Shown here: positions 1 to 6,218 of the stretch, in pieces
Numbering within the stretch: the first letter of the stretch is position 1
Layout of the letters: each line of letters begins with the position of its first letter
Assembly: GCA_016866415.1 (NCBI GenBank)
Contig: VGML01000118.1
Span: 1 to 6,565 of the forward strand
DNA length: 6,565 nucleotides
From: Bacteroidota bacterium
Lineage (GTDB): Bacteria > Bacteroidota > Bacteroidia > Flavobacteriales_D > Crocinitomicaceae
Reading direction: 5' to 3'
Notes under the pieces: model-generated
What the model was told of the DNA's origin: nothing
What the model saw: the letters and a program-made list of their open reading frames with translations, nothing else
Databases searched by the model: none
Translations under genes and position numbers: made by a program

Positions 1-2219
1 CGGATCAAACAGCAGGATGTGCTGATTTCACTGTTCAATTTCAGAACTTCTCAACAGATGATGATACCTATTTATGGGATTTTGGAAATGGAAATCTCGA
101 TTCAACCACCTTTGAACCATCTATTACTTACACAGCGCCAGGAAATTATACCGTGAATTTATACGTTACGGATAGCGTCTGTTTGTTAACAGATACAGCT
201 GAAATCAACATAACGGTTTATCCTTCAATTATTCTGAATACTGATTCAACTATTAATTTCTGTTCGACTAACCCAATTACATTAACAGCTGATTCAGATG
301 GAACTGCGGATTATTTTATTTGGTCAACCTCACCAACTTTTACACCTCCTTTGAACCCTCCTACAGATTCAACTATTTCAATTTCTAGCCCTGGAACCTA
401 TTATATACAAGCAGTGAATCCGCAATGTTCTAAAATTGATACAGTTATCGTAACCTATCAACCGCCTCCAACAATTTCACTATCCGTTACCGGAAGTGCA
501 GGGTGCGCGCCATTTACAAGCTCTTTTCAAGCTACAACAGCGAATTCAGACTCCTTAGTTTGGAATTTTGGAGGACTATCCACAGTAACAACCTCCTCAA
601 CTGTAACTTCTCAAAACTTTAGTTTTACAAATCCAGGAAATTATCAAGTAACAGTAACCGCTTTAAATGAATGTCCAAATTCAGTAAATTCAACTGTGAA
701 CGTAACTATTGTTGCTCCAATTAATGTTACAACACTGACTCCAATTTTCATCTGTAATAATGATCCATACACGATGACAGCCACAATTACTGGGCAACCT
801 TCTAGTGTAGTTTGGTCTGATTTACCTGATTACAGTAACCAGTTGAATAGTGGCCCAACTGATTATGATATTGTTGTTACAACTTCTGGAACGTATTATA
901 TTCAAGCTACAAATGGCTTGTGTTCCGATACCGCAAGTGCAACAATAACATTTAATAGCCCGTCTCAAGCAAGTTTCACTCCAAGCCAACCTATAGGTTG
1001 TGGACCATTAACCGTTTCGTTTGATAATACATCCGTTCAAACACAGTCATTCTTGTGGGATTTTGGAAATGGTCAAGTAGATTCTGTAAACTTTGAACCT
1101 TCAGTAACTTACACGAATCCAGGTCAGTACCAAGTTTCCCTAGCTATTTTCGATACGAATTGCCCGGCTGCTGATACAGCGTATTTTACAATTGAAGTCC
1201 TACCTGAAGTCCAAATTTCATTACAAGATACTATTTCTCTTTGTACAGTTGTTCCTATTACGATTACTCCAATAAGCACGGGAAATACAAACTTATTTGT
1301 TTGGTCATCAACAAATTCATTTGCAGACACGATAAATACTGACACGTCCATTCCTCAATTGGATTTAACAGCACCAAGTGCAGGTTACTATTATTTTTCA
1401 GCATCTAATGGATTTTGCTCGAGTATCGATAGTTTCCTTGTTCAATTTATCTCAATAGATATTGATTTAGTTGCTACCGATTCAATTTGTTCAGGTGAAT
1501 TAGCTACTGTTTCTGTAATTAATTTGACACCATCGTCTAATTTATCATATTCTTGGTCACCGAATTCTATAATTGTAACAAATCAGGGGGATGAGATACA
1601 GGTAAATCCGACAATCAATCAAATGGTTTATGTGAGTGCAGCTAGTGGCGGTTGTAACGTATCTGATTCCATTTTGATAAATGTTTCAACACTCGATCCT
1701 ACGTTGGTTGTTGCAAGCGCTTCTGACTATATAGTTCTTCCAGGAACAACGGTAACTTTGTATGGATCACCAACTGGAATGGAATCTTATTCTTGGTCTC
1801 CATCCAATGGATTAAGTGATCCAACATTACAACAAACAGATGCATTTGTAAACGAAACAACAGTTTATACCTTAACCGTTTCTGAAGGACCTTGCACTCG
1901 TTCTGATACTACTGAAATTAAAGTATATGAAATTGTTTGTGAAGACCCTTACGTTTTCATTCCGAATGCATTCTCTCCGAACGGAGATAATGAAAATGAC
2001 GTCTTGTTCGTTCGAGGAATTTGGATTGAAAAAATGATCTTCCGCATATTTGACCGATGGGGAGAAATGGTATTTGAGTCGAGTGATCCAACAATTGGCT
2101 GGGATGGAACATTTAGAGCTAGAAAATTAGATCCTGATGTGTATGATTTTTACCTGGATGTGACGTGTGTCGGAGGATTAAAGTCAATCACAAAAGGAAA
2201 TGTAACATTAATGAAATAA
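1..2219 (+). CDS. PKD/Ig-like repeat surface protein with type IX secretion C-terminal domain, 5' partial
   Basis: This is the C-terminal 738 residues of a larger secreted protein. The frame is open from base 3, and the GTG at 153 is an internal Val, not a start. The visible part holds three PKD domains (WDFGNG, WNFGG and WDFGNG cores at bases 75, 552 and 1056 approximately), alternating with Ig-like modules that carry a GTYYIQA-type strand. Two more Ig-like modules follow, and the last about 90 residues form a CHU_C/TIGR04131 domain (IPNAFSPNGDNEND, then FDRWGEMVFES, GWDG and VYDFYLDV). That C-terminal domain is known to direct proteins through the Bacteroidota type IX secretion system to the cell surface. 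The sequence is rich in Ser and Thr, and each module has a spaced cysteine pair, which fits an extracellular fold. A role as adhesin or gliding-related surface protein is inferred; no catalytic domain is visible, though one could lie upstream. An M42 peptidase gene begins 3 nt after the stop. Confidence 0.93.
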   Translation, partial: DQTAGCADFTVQFQNFSTDDDTYLWDFGNGNLDSTTFEPSITYTAPGNYTVNLYVTDSVCLLTDTAEINITVYPSIILNTDSTINFCSTNPITLTADSDGTADYFIWSTSPTFTPPLNPPTDSTISISSPGTYYIQAVNPQCSKIDTVIVTYQPPPTISLSVTGSAGCAPFTSSFQATTANSDSLVWNFGGLSTVTTSSTVTSQNFSFTNPGNYQVTVTALNECPNSVNSTVNVTIVAPINVTTLTPIFICNNDPYTMTATITGQPSSVVWSDLPDYSNQLNSGPTDYDIVVTTSGTYYIQATNGLCSDTASATITFNSPSQASFTPSQPIGCGPLTVSFDNTSVQTQSFLWDFGNGQVDSVNFEPSVTYTNPGQYQVSLAIFDTNCPAADTAYFTIEVLPEVQISLQDTISLCTVVPITITPISTGNTNLFVWSSTNSFADTINTDTSIPQLDLTAPSAGYYYFSASNGFCSSIDSFLVQFISIDIDLVATDSICSGELATVSVINLTPSSNLSYSWSPNSIIVTNQGDEIQVNPTINQMVYVSAASGGCNVSDSILINVSTLDPTLVVASASDYIVLPGTTVTLYGSPTGMESYSWSPSNGLSDPTLQQTDAFVNETTVYTLTVSEGPCTRSDTTEIKVYEIVCEDPYVFIPNAFSPNGDNENDVLFVRGIWIEKMIFRIFDRWGEMVFESSDPTIGWDGTFRARKLDPDVYDFYLDVTCVGGLKSITKGNVTLMK
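3..464 (+). repeat. PKD + Ig-like dyad, unit 1 (start cut off)
   Basis: First copy of a two-module protein repeat. The PKD half runs to about base 224 and has GCADF, WDFGNG, FEPSITYT and PGNYTV. The Ig-like half at about 225-458 ends in GTYYIQAVNPQC and DTVIVTY. The PKD half has a cysteine pair 54 residues apart and the Ig-like half one 55 residues apart. The window edge removes the first residues of the unit. Confidence 0.75.
465..956 (+). repeat. PKD + Ig-like dyad, unit 2
   Basis: Second copy, 164 codons. The PKD half (about 465-716) has GCAPF, a divergent WNFGG core instead of WDFGNG, and FTNPGNYQV. The Ig-like half (about 720-953) ends in GTYYIQATNGLC, close to the same strand in unit 1. 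Cysteine pairs are 56 residues apart in both halves. The missing Asp in the PKD core makes this the most diverged of the three PKD domains. Confidence 0.75.
957..1448 (+). repeat. PKD + Ig-like dyad, unit 3
   Basis: Third copy, again 164 codons. The PKD half (about 957-1205) has GCGPL, WDFGNG, FEPSVTYT and PGQYQV, and is closer to the PKD of unit 1 than to that of unit 2. The Ig-like half (about 1209-1448) has FVWSS and a weaker GYYYFSASNGFC strand. Cysteine pairs are 54 and 58 residues apart. Confidence 0.75.
1449..1931 (+). repeat. Two diverged Ig-like modules before the C-terminal domain
   Basis: About 160 residues that continue the Ig-like series without a PKD partner. The first module (about 1449-1688) has SYSWSP and a cysteine pair 55 residues apart (SICSG, GGCNV). 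The second (about 1695-1931) has LPGTTVTLYGSPTG, SYSWSP, DPTLQQTDAF and TVYTLTVSEG, the pattern usually found just before a CHU_C domain in Bacteroidota surface proteins. It holds only one cysteine (GPCTRS). Assignment is by motif pattern, not by a profile search. Confidence 0.6.
1947..2216 (+). other. CHU_C / gliding motility-associated C-terminal domain (TIGR04131-type)
   Basis: The last 90 residues of the repeat protein. It opens with PYVFIPNAFSPNGDNEND, continues with IFRIFDRWGEMVFES, then GWDGTF, VYDFYLDV and a final KGNVTLMK strand. This is a standard type B sorting domain of the type IX secretion system, which marks proteins for passage across the outer membrane and surface attachment or release. 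It appears complete: the protein stops right after the terminal beta strand, as is typical. Confidence 0.92.
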
Positions 2220-2222
2220 ACT

Positions 2223-3302
2223 ATGAAAAAAGTAATAACTGCGAAATCTGAGAAATTTTTAGAGAATTATTTGAATAATCCGAGTCCAACTGGATTTGAA
2301 TCTGAGGGACAAAAATTGTGGTTGGAGTATGTTAAATCGTATATTGATGACTATTTCTCAGACAATTATGGATCGGTGGCAGGAATTATAAATCCAGGAA
2401 TGGATTACAAGGTGGTAATAGAAGCACATGCCGACGAAATTTCGTGGTTCGTTCATTACATTACAAAAGATGGTTTTATTTATCTGCGACGAAATGGTGG
2501 TTCGGATCACATGATTGCTCCGTCAAAAAGAGTAAATATTCATACTGAAAAAGGAATTGTAAAAGCAGTATTTGGATGGCCAGCGATTCACATGAGACAT
2601 ACAAAGGAAGATACTCCAAGTATGAAAAATATTTTTCTTGACTGCGGATGTTCCTCGAAAGATGAAGTTGAAGCATTAGGTGTTCACGTAGGTTGCGTTG
2701 CTACTTTTGAAGATGAATTCATGATACTTAATAAGAATAAATATGTCGGACGCGCTTTGGATAACCGCATAGGTGGATTTATGATTGCAGAAGTTGCCCG
2801 CCTATTGAAAGAATCAAAAACGAAATTACCTTTTTCATTATACATCGTAAATGCCGTTCAGGAAGAAATTGGTCTTCGAGGAGCAGAAATGATTGCTCAT
2901 CGAATCAAACCAAATGTCGCTTTAATTACAGATGTATGTCACGATACCGCAACACCAATGGTGGATAAAATTGAAAATGGAGACCAACAATCTGGAAAAG
3001 GCCCGGTATTAACTTATGGTCCGGCAGTACAGAACAATTTCTTGAAACAAATTATTAAAACGGCAGAAAAGAACAAAATCCCGTTTCAACGCGCAGCTGT
3101 TTCTAGATCAACTGGCACCGACACTGATGCATTTGCTTATTCCAATGAAGGTGTAACAAGCGCCTTGATTTCTTTACCCTTGCGTTACATGCACACAACT
3201 GTCGAAATGGTCCAAAAAGAAGATGTTGAAAATTGTATTCGCTTGATTTTCGAAACGTTGAAAACAATTAAAGCGGGACAAGATTTTAGATATTTGAAGT
3301 AA
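2223..3302 (+). CDS. M42 family metallopeptidase (glutamyl aminopeptidase / deblocking aminopeptidase type)
   Basis: A 359-residue cytosolic di-metal aminopeptidase of the M42 family, a usual length for the family. Members remove N-terminal residues from peptides and often form large tetrahedral shells. The expected metal and catalytic residues are visible: His69 and Asp71 in EAHADEI, Asp180 in RALDNRIGG, the Glu214-Glu215 pair in VQEEIGLRG (general base and ligand), Asp237 in LITDVCHD, and His324 in PLRYMHTT. The PSPTGFE motif near residue 20 and the TGTDTDAF segment near residue 297 also fit. No signal peptide is seen. The ATG lies 3 nt after the upstream stop with no Shine-Dalgarno sequence, so co-transcription or coupling with the surface-protein gene is likely. 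A functional tie between the two is not evident. The exact substrate cannot be read from sequence; some relatives were once mislabelled endoglucanases. Confidence 0.93.
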   Translation: MKKVITAKSEKFLENYLNNPSPTGFESEGQKLWLEYVKSYIDDYFSDNYGSVAGIINPGMDYKVVIEAHADEISWFVHYITKDGFIYLRRNGGSDHMIAPSKRVNIHTEKGIVKAVFGWPAIHMRHTKEDTPSMKNIFLDCGCSSKDEVEALGVHVGCVATFEDEFMILNKNKYVGRALDNRIGGFMIAEVARLLKESKTKLPFSLYIVNAVQEEIGLRGAEMIAHRIKPNVALITDVCHDTATPMVDKIENGDQQSGKGPVLTYGPAVQNNFLKQIIKTAEKNKIPFQRAAVSRSTGTDTDAFAYSNEGVTSALISLPLRYMHTTVEMVQKEDVENCIRLIFETLKTIKAGQDFRYLK

Positions 3303-3320
3303 ATTAAATTTATTTCAAAT
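3292..3320. terminator. Hairpin spanning both converging stop codons, possible bidirectional terminator
   Basis: Left arm ATTTGAAGTAAAT (3292-3304), loop TAA, right arm ATTTATTTCAAAT (3308-3320). In the + strand RNA all 13 positions pair, with one G-U wobble (3299/3313); in the - strand RNA that position is an A-C mismatch. The stem contains the stop codon of the M42 gene (3300-3302) and that of the S4 gene (3310-3312). It is the only clear stem between the two convergent genes. It is weak in G and C, and no long U tract follows in either direction, so classic intrinsic termination is uncertain; mRNA 3'-end protection is another option. Confidence 0.5.
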
Positions 3321-3516
3321 TAATAGAGATATTTTCAATTTGAATCACATCGCCAGCAATTAACTTTGCTCTTCGACGAGTTTCAACCTGGCCATTTCGT
3401 ATTACTTCACCAGCATCAACTATGTGTTTGGCATGACCGCCCGTTTCTGCAATACCAAGTGCTTTGAGTAAAGCCATTAACTCGATATAATCTCCTTCGA
3501 TTTTAAACTCTTCCAC
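3310..3516 (-). CDS. Small S4-domain RNA-binding protein (YbcJ/YaaA-like, COG2501 type)
   Basis: A 68-residue protein made of almost nothing but an S4 RNA-binding fold. It matches the E. coli YbcJ type: EFKIEGDYIEL, LLKALGIAETGGHAKHIV, then GEVIRNGQVETRRRAKLIAGD and a closing beta strand. The basic VETRRRAK stretch is the expected RNA-contacting part. Family members are thought to bind structured RNA, perhaps rRNA or tRNA; the exact role is not well fixed. The start is a GTG directly after the folD TAA with no base between. It is preferred over Met14 because the residues before Met14 belong to the conserved fold. A short AAAGGG (3523-3528, - strand) sits 6 nt before the GTG and could help initiation. 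It is almost surely co-transcribed and translationally coupled with folD. Confidence 0.88.
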   Translation of the reverse strand: MEEFKIEGDYIELMALLKALGIAETGGHAKHIVDAGEVIRNGQVETRRRAKLIAGDVIQIENISINLK

Positions 3517-4395
3517 TTATTTCCCTTTAAGTTCCATTGCTTTTAACGTATTCATCATCAACGATGCGATGGTCATTGGCCCTACCCCACCAGGAACAGG
3601 AGAAATAAAACTCGTCTTAGGAGCAACCTCATCAAAATTAACATCACCAACTAGTTTCCAACCTTTTGGTTTTGAGGAGTCATCAACTCGGGTAGTTCCA
3701 ACATCGATTACTACCGCTCCATCCTTTACCATATCAGCAGTAACGAATCCCGGTTGACCAATTGCAGCAATTAAAATATCTGCATTTCTGCAAATTTCGG
3801 CAAGATTTTGTGTTCTAGAGTGGGTCAATGTGACTGTACAATTTCCTGGTGATTTATTTCTACCTAATAACAGAGAAAGTGGAGTTCCTACAATGTTACT
3901 TCTTCCGATGATAACACAATTTTTTCCTTCAGTTTTAATGTTGTTTCGTTCCATTAATTCCATGATTCCTGCAGGAGTTGCACAAATAAATCCGGGAATA
4001 TCAAGTAACATATTACCTAAATTCATTGGATGAAAACCATCTACATCTTTTTTCGGATCGATAGCCAAGGTAACTTTTTGTTCGTCAATGTGCTCGGGCA
4101 AAGGCAACTGAACAATAAATCCATCTATACTTTTGTCTTCATTTAAAGCTTGAACTTTTGCCAGTAAGATATCTTCGGGAACAGAATCGTCATAACGAAT
4201 TAATGTACTTTCAAAACCAATTTCCTCGCAAGCTTTCACTTTTGCATTAACGTACGTAACTGACCCACCATCATTTCCGACCAAAATGGCAGCCAAGTGA
4301 GGGATTTTCTTCCCTTCAATTTTCCGTTGTTTAACCGCTGCTGCTAACTCCTGTCGAATCTCAAGTGCAGTAACTTTTCCATCTAATAATTGCAT
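3517..4395 (-). CDS. folD: Bifunctional methylenetetrahydrofolate dehydrogenase / methenyltetrahydrofolate cyclohydrolase
   Basis: A 292-residue cytosolic enzyme that interconverts 5,10-methylene-THF, methenyl-THF and 10-formyl-THF using NADP, supplying one-carbon units for purine and formyl-Met synthesis. The N-terminal catalytic half shows VTYVNAKVKACEEIGF with Tyr48 and the catalytic Lys52, DGFIVQLPLPEHI (91-103), KDVDGFHPMN (116-125) and TPAGIMEL (140-147). The Rossmann half shows the cofactor loop GRSNIVGTP (164-172), THSRT (191-195), VIDVGTTR and the signature PVPGGVGPMT (266-275). Length and all motifs are normal for FolD. The ATG at 4395 fits the family N-terminus (LLDGK). A TTTTG-N21-TATCTTTG promoter lies just upstream in the shared divergent region. 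The S4 gene follows in the same frame right after the stop. Confidence 0.97.
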   Translation of the reverse strand: MQLLDGKVTALEIRQELAAAVKQRKIEGKKIPHLAAILVGNDGGSVTYVNAKVKACEEIGFESTLIRYDDSVPEDILLAKVQALNEDKSIDGFIVQLPLPEHIDEQKVTLAIDPKKDVDGFHPMNLGNMLLDIPGFICATPAGIMELMERNNIKTEGKNCVIIGRSNIVGTPLSLLLGRNKSPGNCTVTLTHSRTQNLAEICRNADILIAAIGQPGFVTADMVKDGAVVIDVGTTRVDDSSKPKGWKLVGDVNFDEVAPKTSFISPVPGGVGPMTIASLMMNTLKAMELKGK

Positions 4396-4409
4396 TAAAA
4401 AACTTTTGA

Positions 4410-4443
4410 CAAAGATAACAAGAACAATCGGCTTTAATCAAAA
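4410..4443 (-). promoter_or_regulatory. Putative Bacteroidota-type promoter of folD
   Basis: On the - strand, TTTTG (4443-4439) is followed after 21 nt by TATCTTTG (4417-4410). This matches the TTG / TAnnTTTG pattern known for the major sigma factor of Bacteroidota. Transcription would start about 4-6 nt after the box, giving a leader of roughly 10 nt before the folD ATG at 4395. Position and spacing both fit, but the assignment is from pattern alone. Confidence 0.5.
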
Positions 4444-4448
4444 GAATT

Positions 4449-4456
4449 TATCTTTG
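4449..4456 (+). promoter_or_regulatory. Putative -7 box for the barrel-protein gene and bshA
   Basis: TATCTTTG matches the Bacteroidota TAnnTTTG -7 element and ends only 4 nt before the ATG at 4461. No TTG is found at the proper distance upstream, so the promoter would be weak or need an activator. If it is used, the mRNA would begin at or within a few nt of the start codon. Other TAnnTTTG matches occur by chance inside genes in this window, so this call is tentative. Confidence 0.35.
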
Positions 4457-4460
4457 TATT

Positions 4461-5045
4461 ATGAAAACAATAGCATTACTTTTTTTTGTTGTCGGAATTT
4501 ATTTTTTTGGGTACAGTCAACAAAACGGTTACTACAAGTCTGAAATTGGAGCTGAATTATACGCTGGATTTTCGAATCTTGGTGGTGCATTTGGAGGCGA
4601 AATAAAATATGCCTATTTAGTTGATAAAAATTTGGCGGTTGGGCCTTCCTTTCGTTTACAAAGGACATGGACAAATAATTTAGGAATTAACAATTCTTTC
4701 AATATTTATGGTGGCGGTGCCTTTGCACATTATCGTTTACAAGAAAAACTTTTTTTAGGGGCAGAAATTCAACTTTTTAAAAGTCCATTTAATTTTATTT
4801 CTTTTCAACCAATATTGAAACCTTGGGCTCTAGTTGCTTTAGTGGGTGGCGGTGCTCATTTAAAGTTACACGAACGAATAAGACTAAGCGCTGGAATATT
4901 CTATGACATTGTAAATGCAGAAAACAGTCCCTTTCGAAGTAGCTACAATTTCAAAATTAAAGATCAAACCGGACAAACGGTGCGCTATTTACCCATTATT
5001 TATCGCGTAACATTCTTCTTTCCACTAGGAGAAAAAGTAAACTAA
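4461..5045 (+). CDS. Secreted hypothetical protein, probable small outer-membrane beta-barrel
   Basis: A 194-residue protein I do not recognise as a named family. It has a clear signal peptide: Lys2, then a hydrophobic core (IALLFFVVGIYFFG), with likely cleavage after Ser19 before QQNG. The mature part has about eight amphipathic stretches with alternating hydrophobic and polar residues and many aromatic and Gly residues, for example IGAELYAGF, GGEIKYAYLV, AVGPSFRLQRTW, FLGAEIQLF and RLSAGIFYDI. It ends with an aromatic strand YRVTFFFPLG. This resembles small 8-stranded outer-membrane barrels, so an outer-membrane location is inferred. The ATG is the only Met codon in the protein, which fixes the start. 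bshA begins 9 nt after its stop, so the two are probably co-transcribed; no known link to bacillithiol synthesis explains this. No lipobox cysteine is present. Confidence 0.82.
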   Translation: MKTIALLFFVVGIYFFGYSQQNGYYKSEIGAELYAGFSNLGGAFGGEIKYAYLVDKNLAVGPSFRLQRTWTNNLGINNSFNIYGGGAFAHYRLQEKLFLGAEIQLFKSPFNFISFQPILKPWALVALVGGGAHLKLHERIRLSAGIFYDIVNAENSPFRSSYNFKIKDQTGQTVRYLPIIYRVTFFFPLGEKVN

Positions 5046-5054
5046 ACAAAAAAT

Positions 5055-6188
5055 ATGAAGATTGGAATGGTTCTTTATCCCACATTCGGCGGGAGTGGAG
5101 TTGTTGGAACGGAATTAGGAAAAGCACTTGCGGCAAAAGGTCATGAAGTTCACTTCATTACTTACTCTCAACCTGTTCGACTTGGTTTTTTTCGAGAAAA
5201 CATATTTTATCACGAAGTATCAATCACTGATTATCCGCTTTTTGATTTTCAACCCTACGAAACGCAATTAGCAAGTAAAATGGTTGATGTAGTCAAGTAT
5301 GAAAAATTAGATGTACTTCACGTTCATTATGCTATTCCTCATGCTTCAGCTGCCTTTATGGCGAAACAAATCTTAAAAGATCAAGGAATAGATATACCCT
5401 ATGTTACTACCTTGCATGGAACGGATATTACTCTAGTTGGTAGAGATCCATCCTTTGAACCAGTCATTACGTTTTGTATCAATCAATCAGACGCTGTAAC
5501 CGCTGTTTCTGAAAGTTTAAAAAATTCAACCTACGAACATTTCAAAATCTCAAGAGAAATTCACGTCATCCCGAATTTTGTTGTACCTGCCGAAGAAAAT
5601 CGCGAATTTTCCGAGCATATGCGCAGAAAATATGCGTGCGATGGGGAATATATTATTTGTCATGTATCGAATTTTCGAAAAGTAAAGAGAGTCGATGATG
5701 TGCTACGTGTTTTCGCAAAGGTCAACGATTTAAAACCATCTAGGCTAATTTTAGTTGGAGATGGGCCTGAACGATATAACTGTGAACGAATATGTAGAGA
5801 ACTTAATCTATGTGATCGTGTCATATTCCTGGGGAAAGTCCGAGATACAGCCCATGTATTGGAAATTGCAGATGTTTTTTTACTTCCTTCTGAAACTGAA
5901 AGTTTTGGACTTGCAGCATTAGAAGCAATGGCTGTTGGGGTTCCTGTAATATCCTCAAATACAGGTGGAATTCCAGAGGTAAATACACATGGTTATTCCG
6001 GATACCTCTCAGATGTTGGTGATGTAGTTGATATGGCGAAAAACATGCTATTTCTTTTGCAAGAGGAAAACTTAAAGAAATTTAAAGTTCATGCGAAAGA
6101 ACGCTCAAAAGCATTTAGTTTAAATTCAATTCTTACTAAATATGAAGAAATATATCTAAATTTAATCAAAGCAAAAAGCACTAAATAA
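5055..6188 (+). CDS. bshA: N-acetyl-alpha-D-glucosaminyl L-malate synthase (bacillithiol synthesis)
   Basis: A 377-residue GT4-family, GT-B fold glycosyltransferase that joins GlcNAc from UDP-GlcNAc to L-malate, the first step in making the low-molecular-weight thiol bacillithiol. It follows B. subtilis BshA closely over its full length: YPTFGGSGVVGTELGKALA with the Gly-rich loop at 12-15, GHEVHFIT (29-36), HVHYAIPHA (89-97), TTLHGTDIT (118-126), VSNFRKVKRVDDV (204-216), LVGDGPE (233-239), and the sugar-nucleotide ESFGLAALE motif with Glu282 and Glu290, then GGIPEV (304-309). These motifs separate BshA from generic GT4 enzymes with good certainty. No signal peptide; cytosolic. The later genes bshB and bshC are not in the window. 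The start ATG follows an A-rich 9-nt gap, typical for Bacteroidota. elbB follows after 30 nt. Confidence 0.93.
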   Translation: MKIGMVLYPTFGGSGVVGTELGKALAAKGHEVHFITYSQPVRLGFFRENIFYHEVSITDYPLFDFQPYETQLASKMVDVVKYEKLDVLHVHYAIPHASAAFMAKQILKDQGIDIPYVTTLHGTDITLVGRDPSFEPVITFCINQSDAVTAVSESLKNSTYEHFKISREIHVIPNFVVPAEENREFSEHMRRKYACDGEYIICHVSNFRKVKRVDDVLRVFAKVNDLKPSRLILVGDGPERYNCERICRELNLCDRVIFLGKVRDTAHVLEIADVFLLPSETESFGLAALEAMAVGVPVISSNTGGIPEVNTHGYSGYLSDVGDVVDMAKNMLFLLQEENLKKFKVHAKERSKAFSLNSILTKYEEIYLNLIKAKSTK

Positions 6189-6218
6189 ATTTTTTCGATA
6201 CGATAATTATAAGTTAGG

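Larger units (their letters stand above)
4409..4457. repeat. 10-bp perfect inverted repeat in the divergent intergenic region
   Basis: ACAAAGATAA (4409-4418) and TTATCTTTGT (4448-4457) are exact reverse complements, separated by 29 nt. Each arm contains one outward-facing TATCTTTG box. The symmetry may simply reflect two similar promoters, or it may be a binding site for a dimeric regulator acting on both genes. Confidence 0.55.

Noticed and set aside
153..155. GTG as a possible start of the surface-protein gene
   Set aside because: The same frame is open upstream to the window edge and encodes the first half of a PKD domain (WDFGNG), so this GTG is an internal Val codon.
1124..1351. Minus-strand open frame inside the repeat protein
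   Set aside because: It lies wholly opposite well-defined PKD/Ig-like coding sequence and shows no recognisable domain; it is an antisense shadow.
3361..3368. TAACTTTG promoter-like box on the + strand
   Set aside because: It lies inside the S4 gene with no + strand gene downstream until 4461; TAnnTTTG matches arise by chance in AT-rich DNA.
4480..4508. T8 and T7 runs in the signal-peptide coding region, a possible phase-variation tract
   Set aside because: Runs of seven T also occur inside bshA, so they fit AT-rich base use and Phe codons; nothing points to switching.
4459..4674. Minus-strand open frame opposite the barrel-protein gene
   Set aside because: It covers the folD promoter edge and a gene with a clear signal peptide; its translation is low-complexity with many Gln and no domain.
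6189..6218. T6 run and CGATACGATA between bshA and elbB as a terminator
   Set aside because: The T run comes before, not after, any stem, and the only pairing is about 3 bp.
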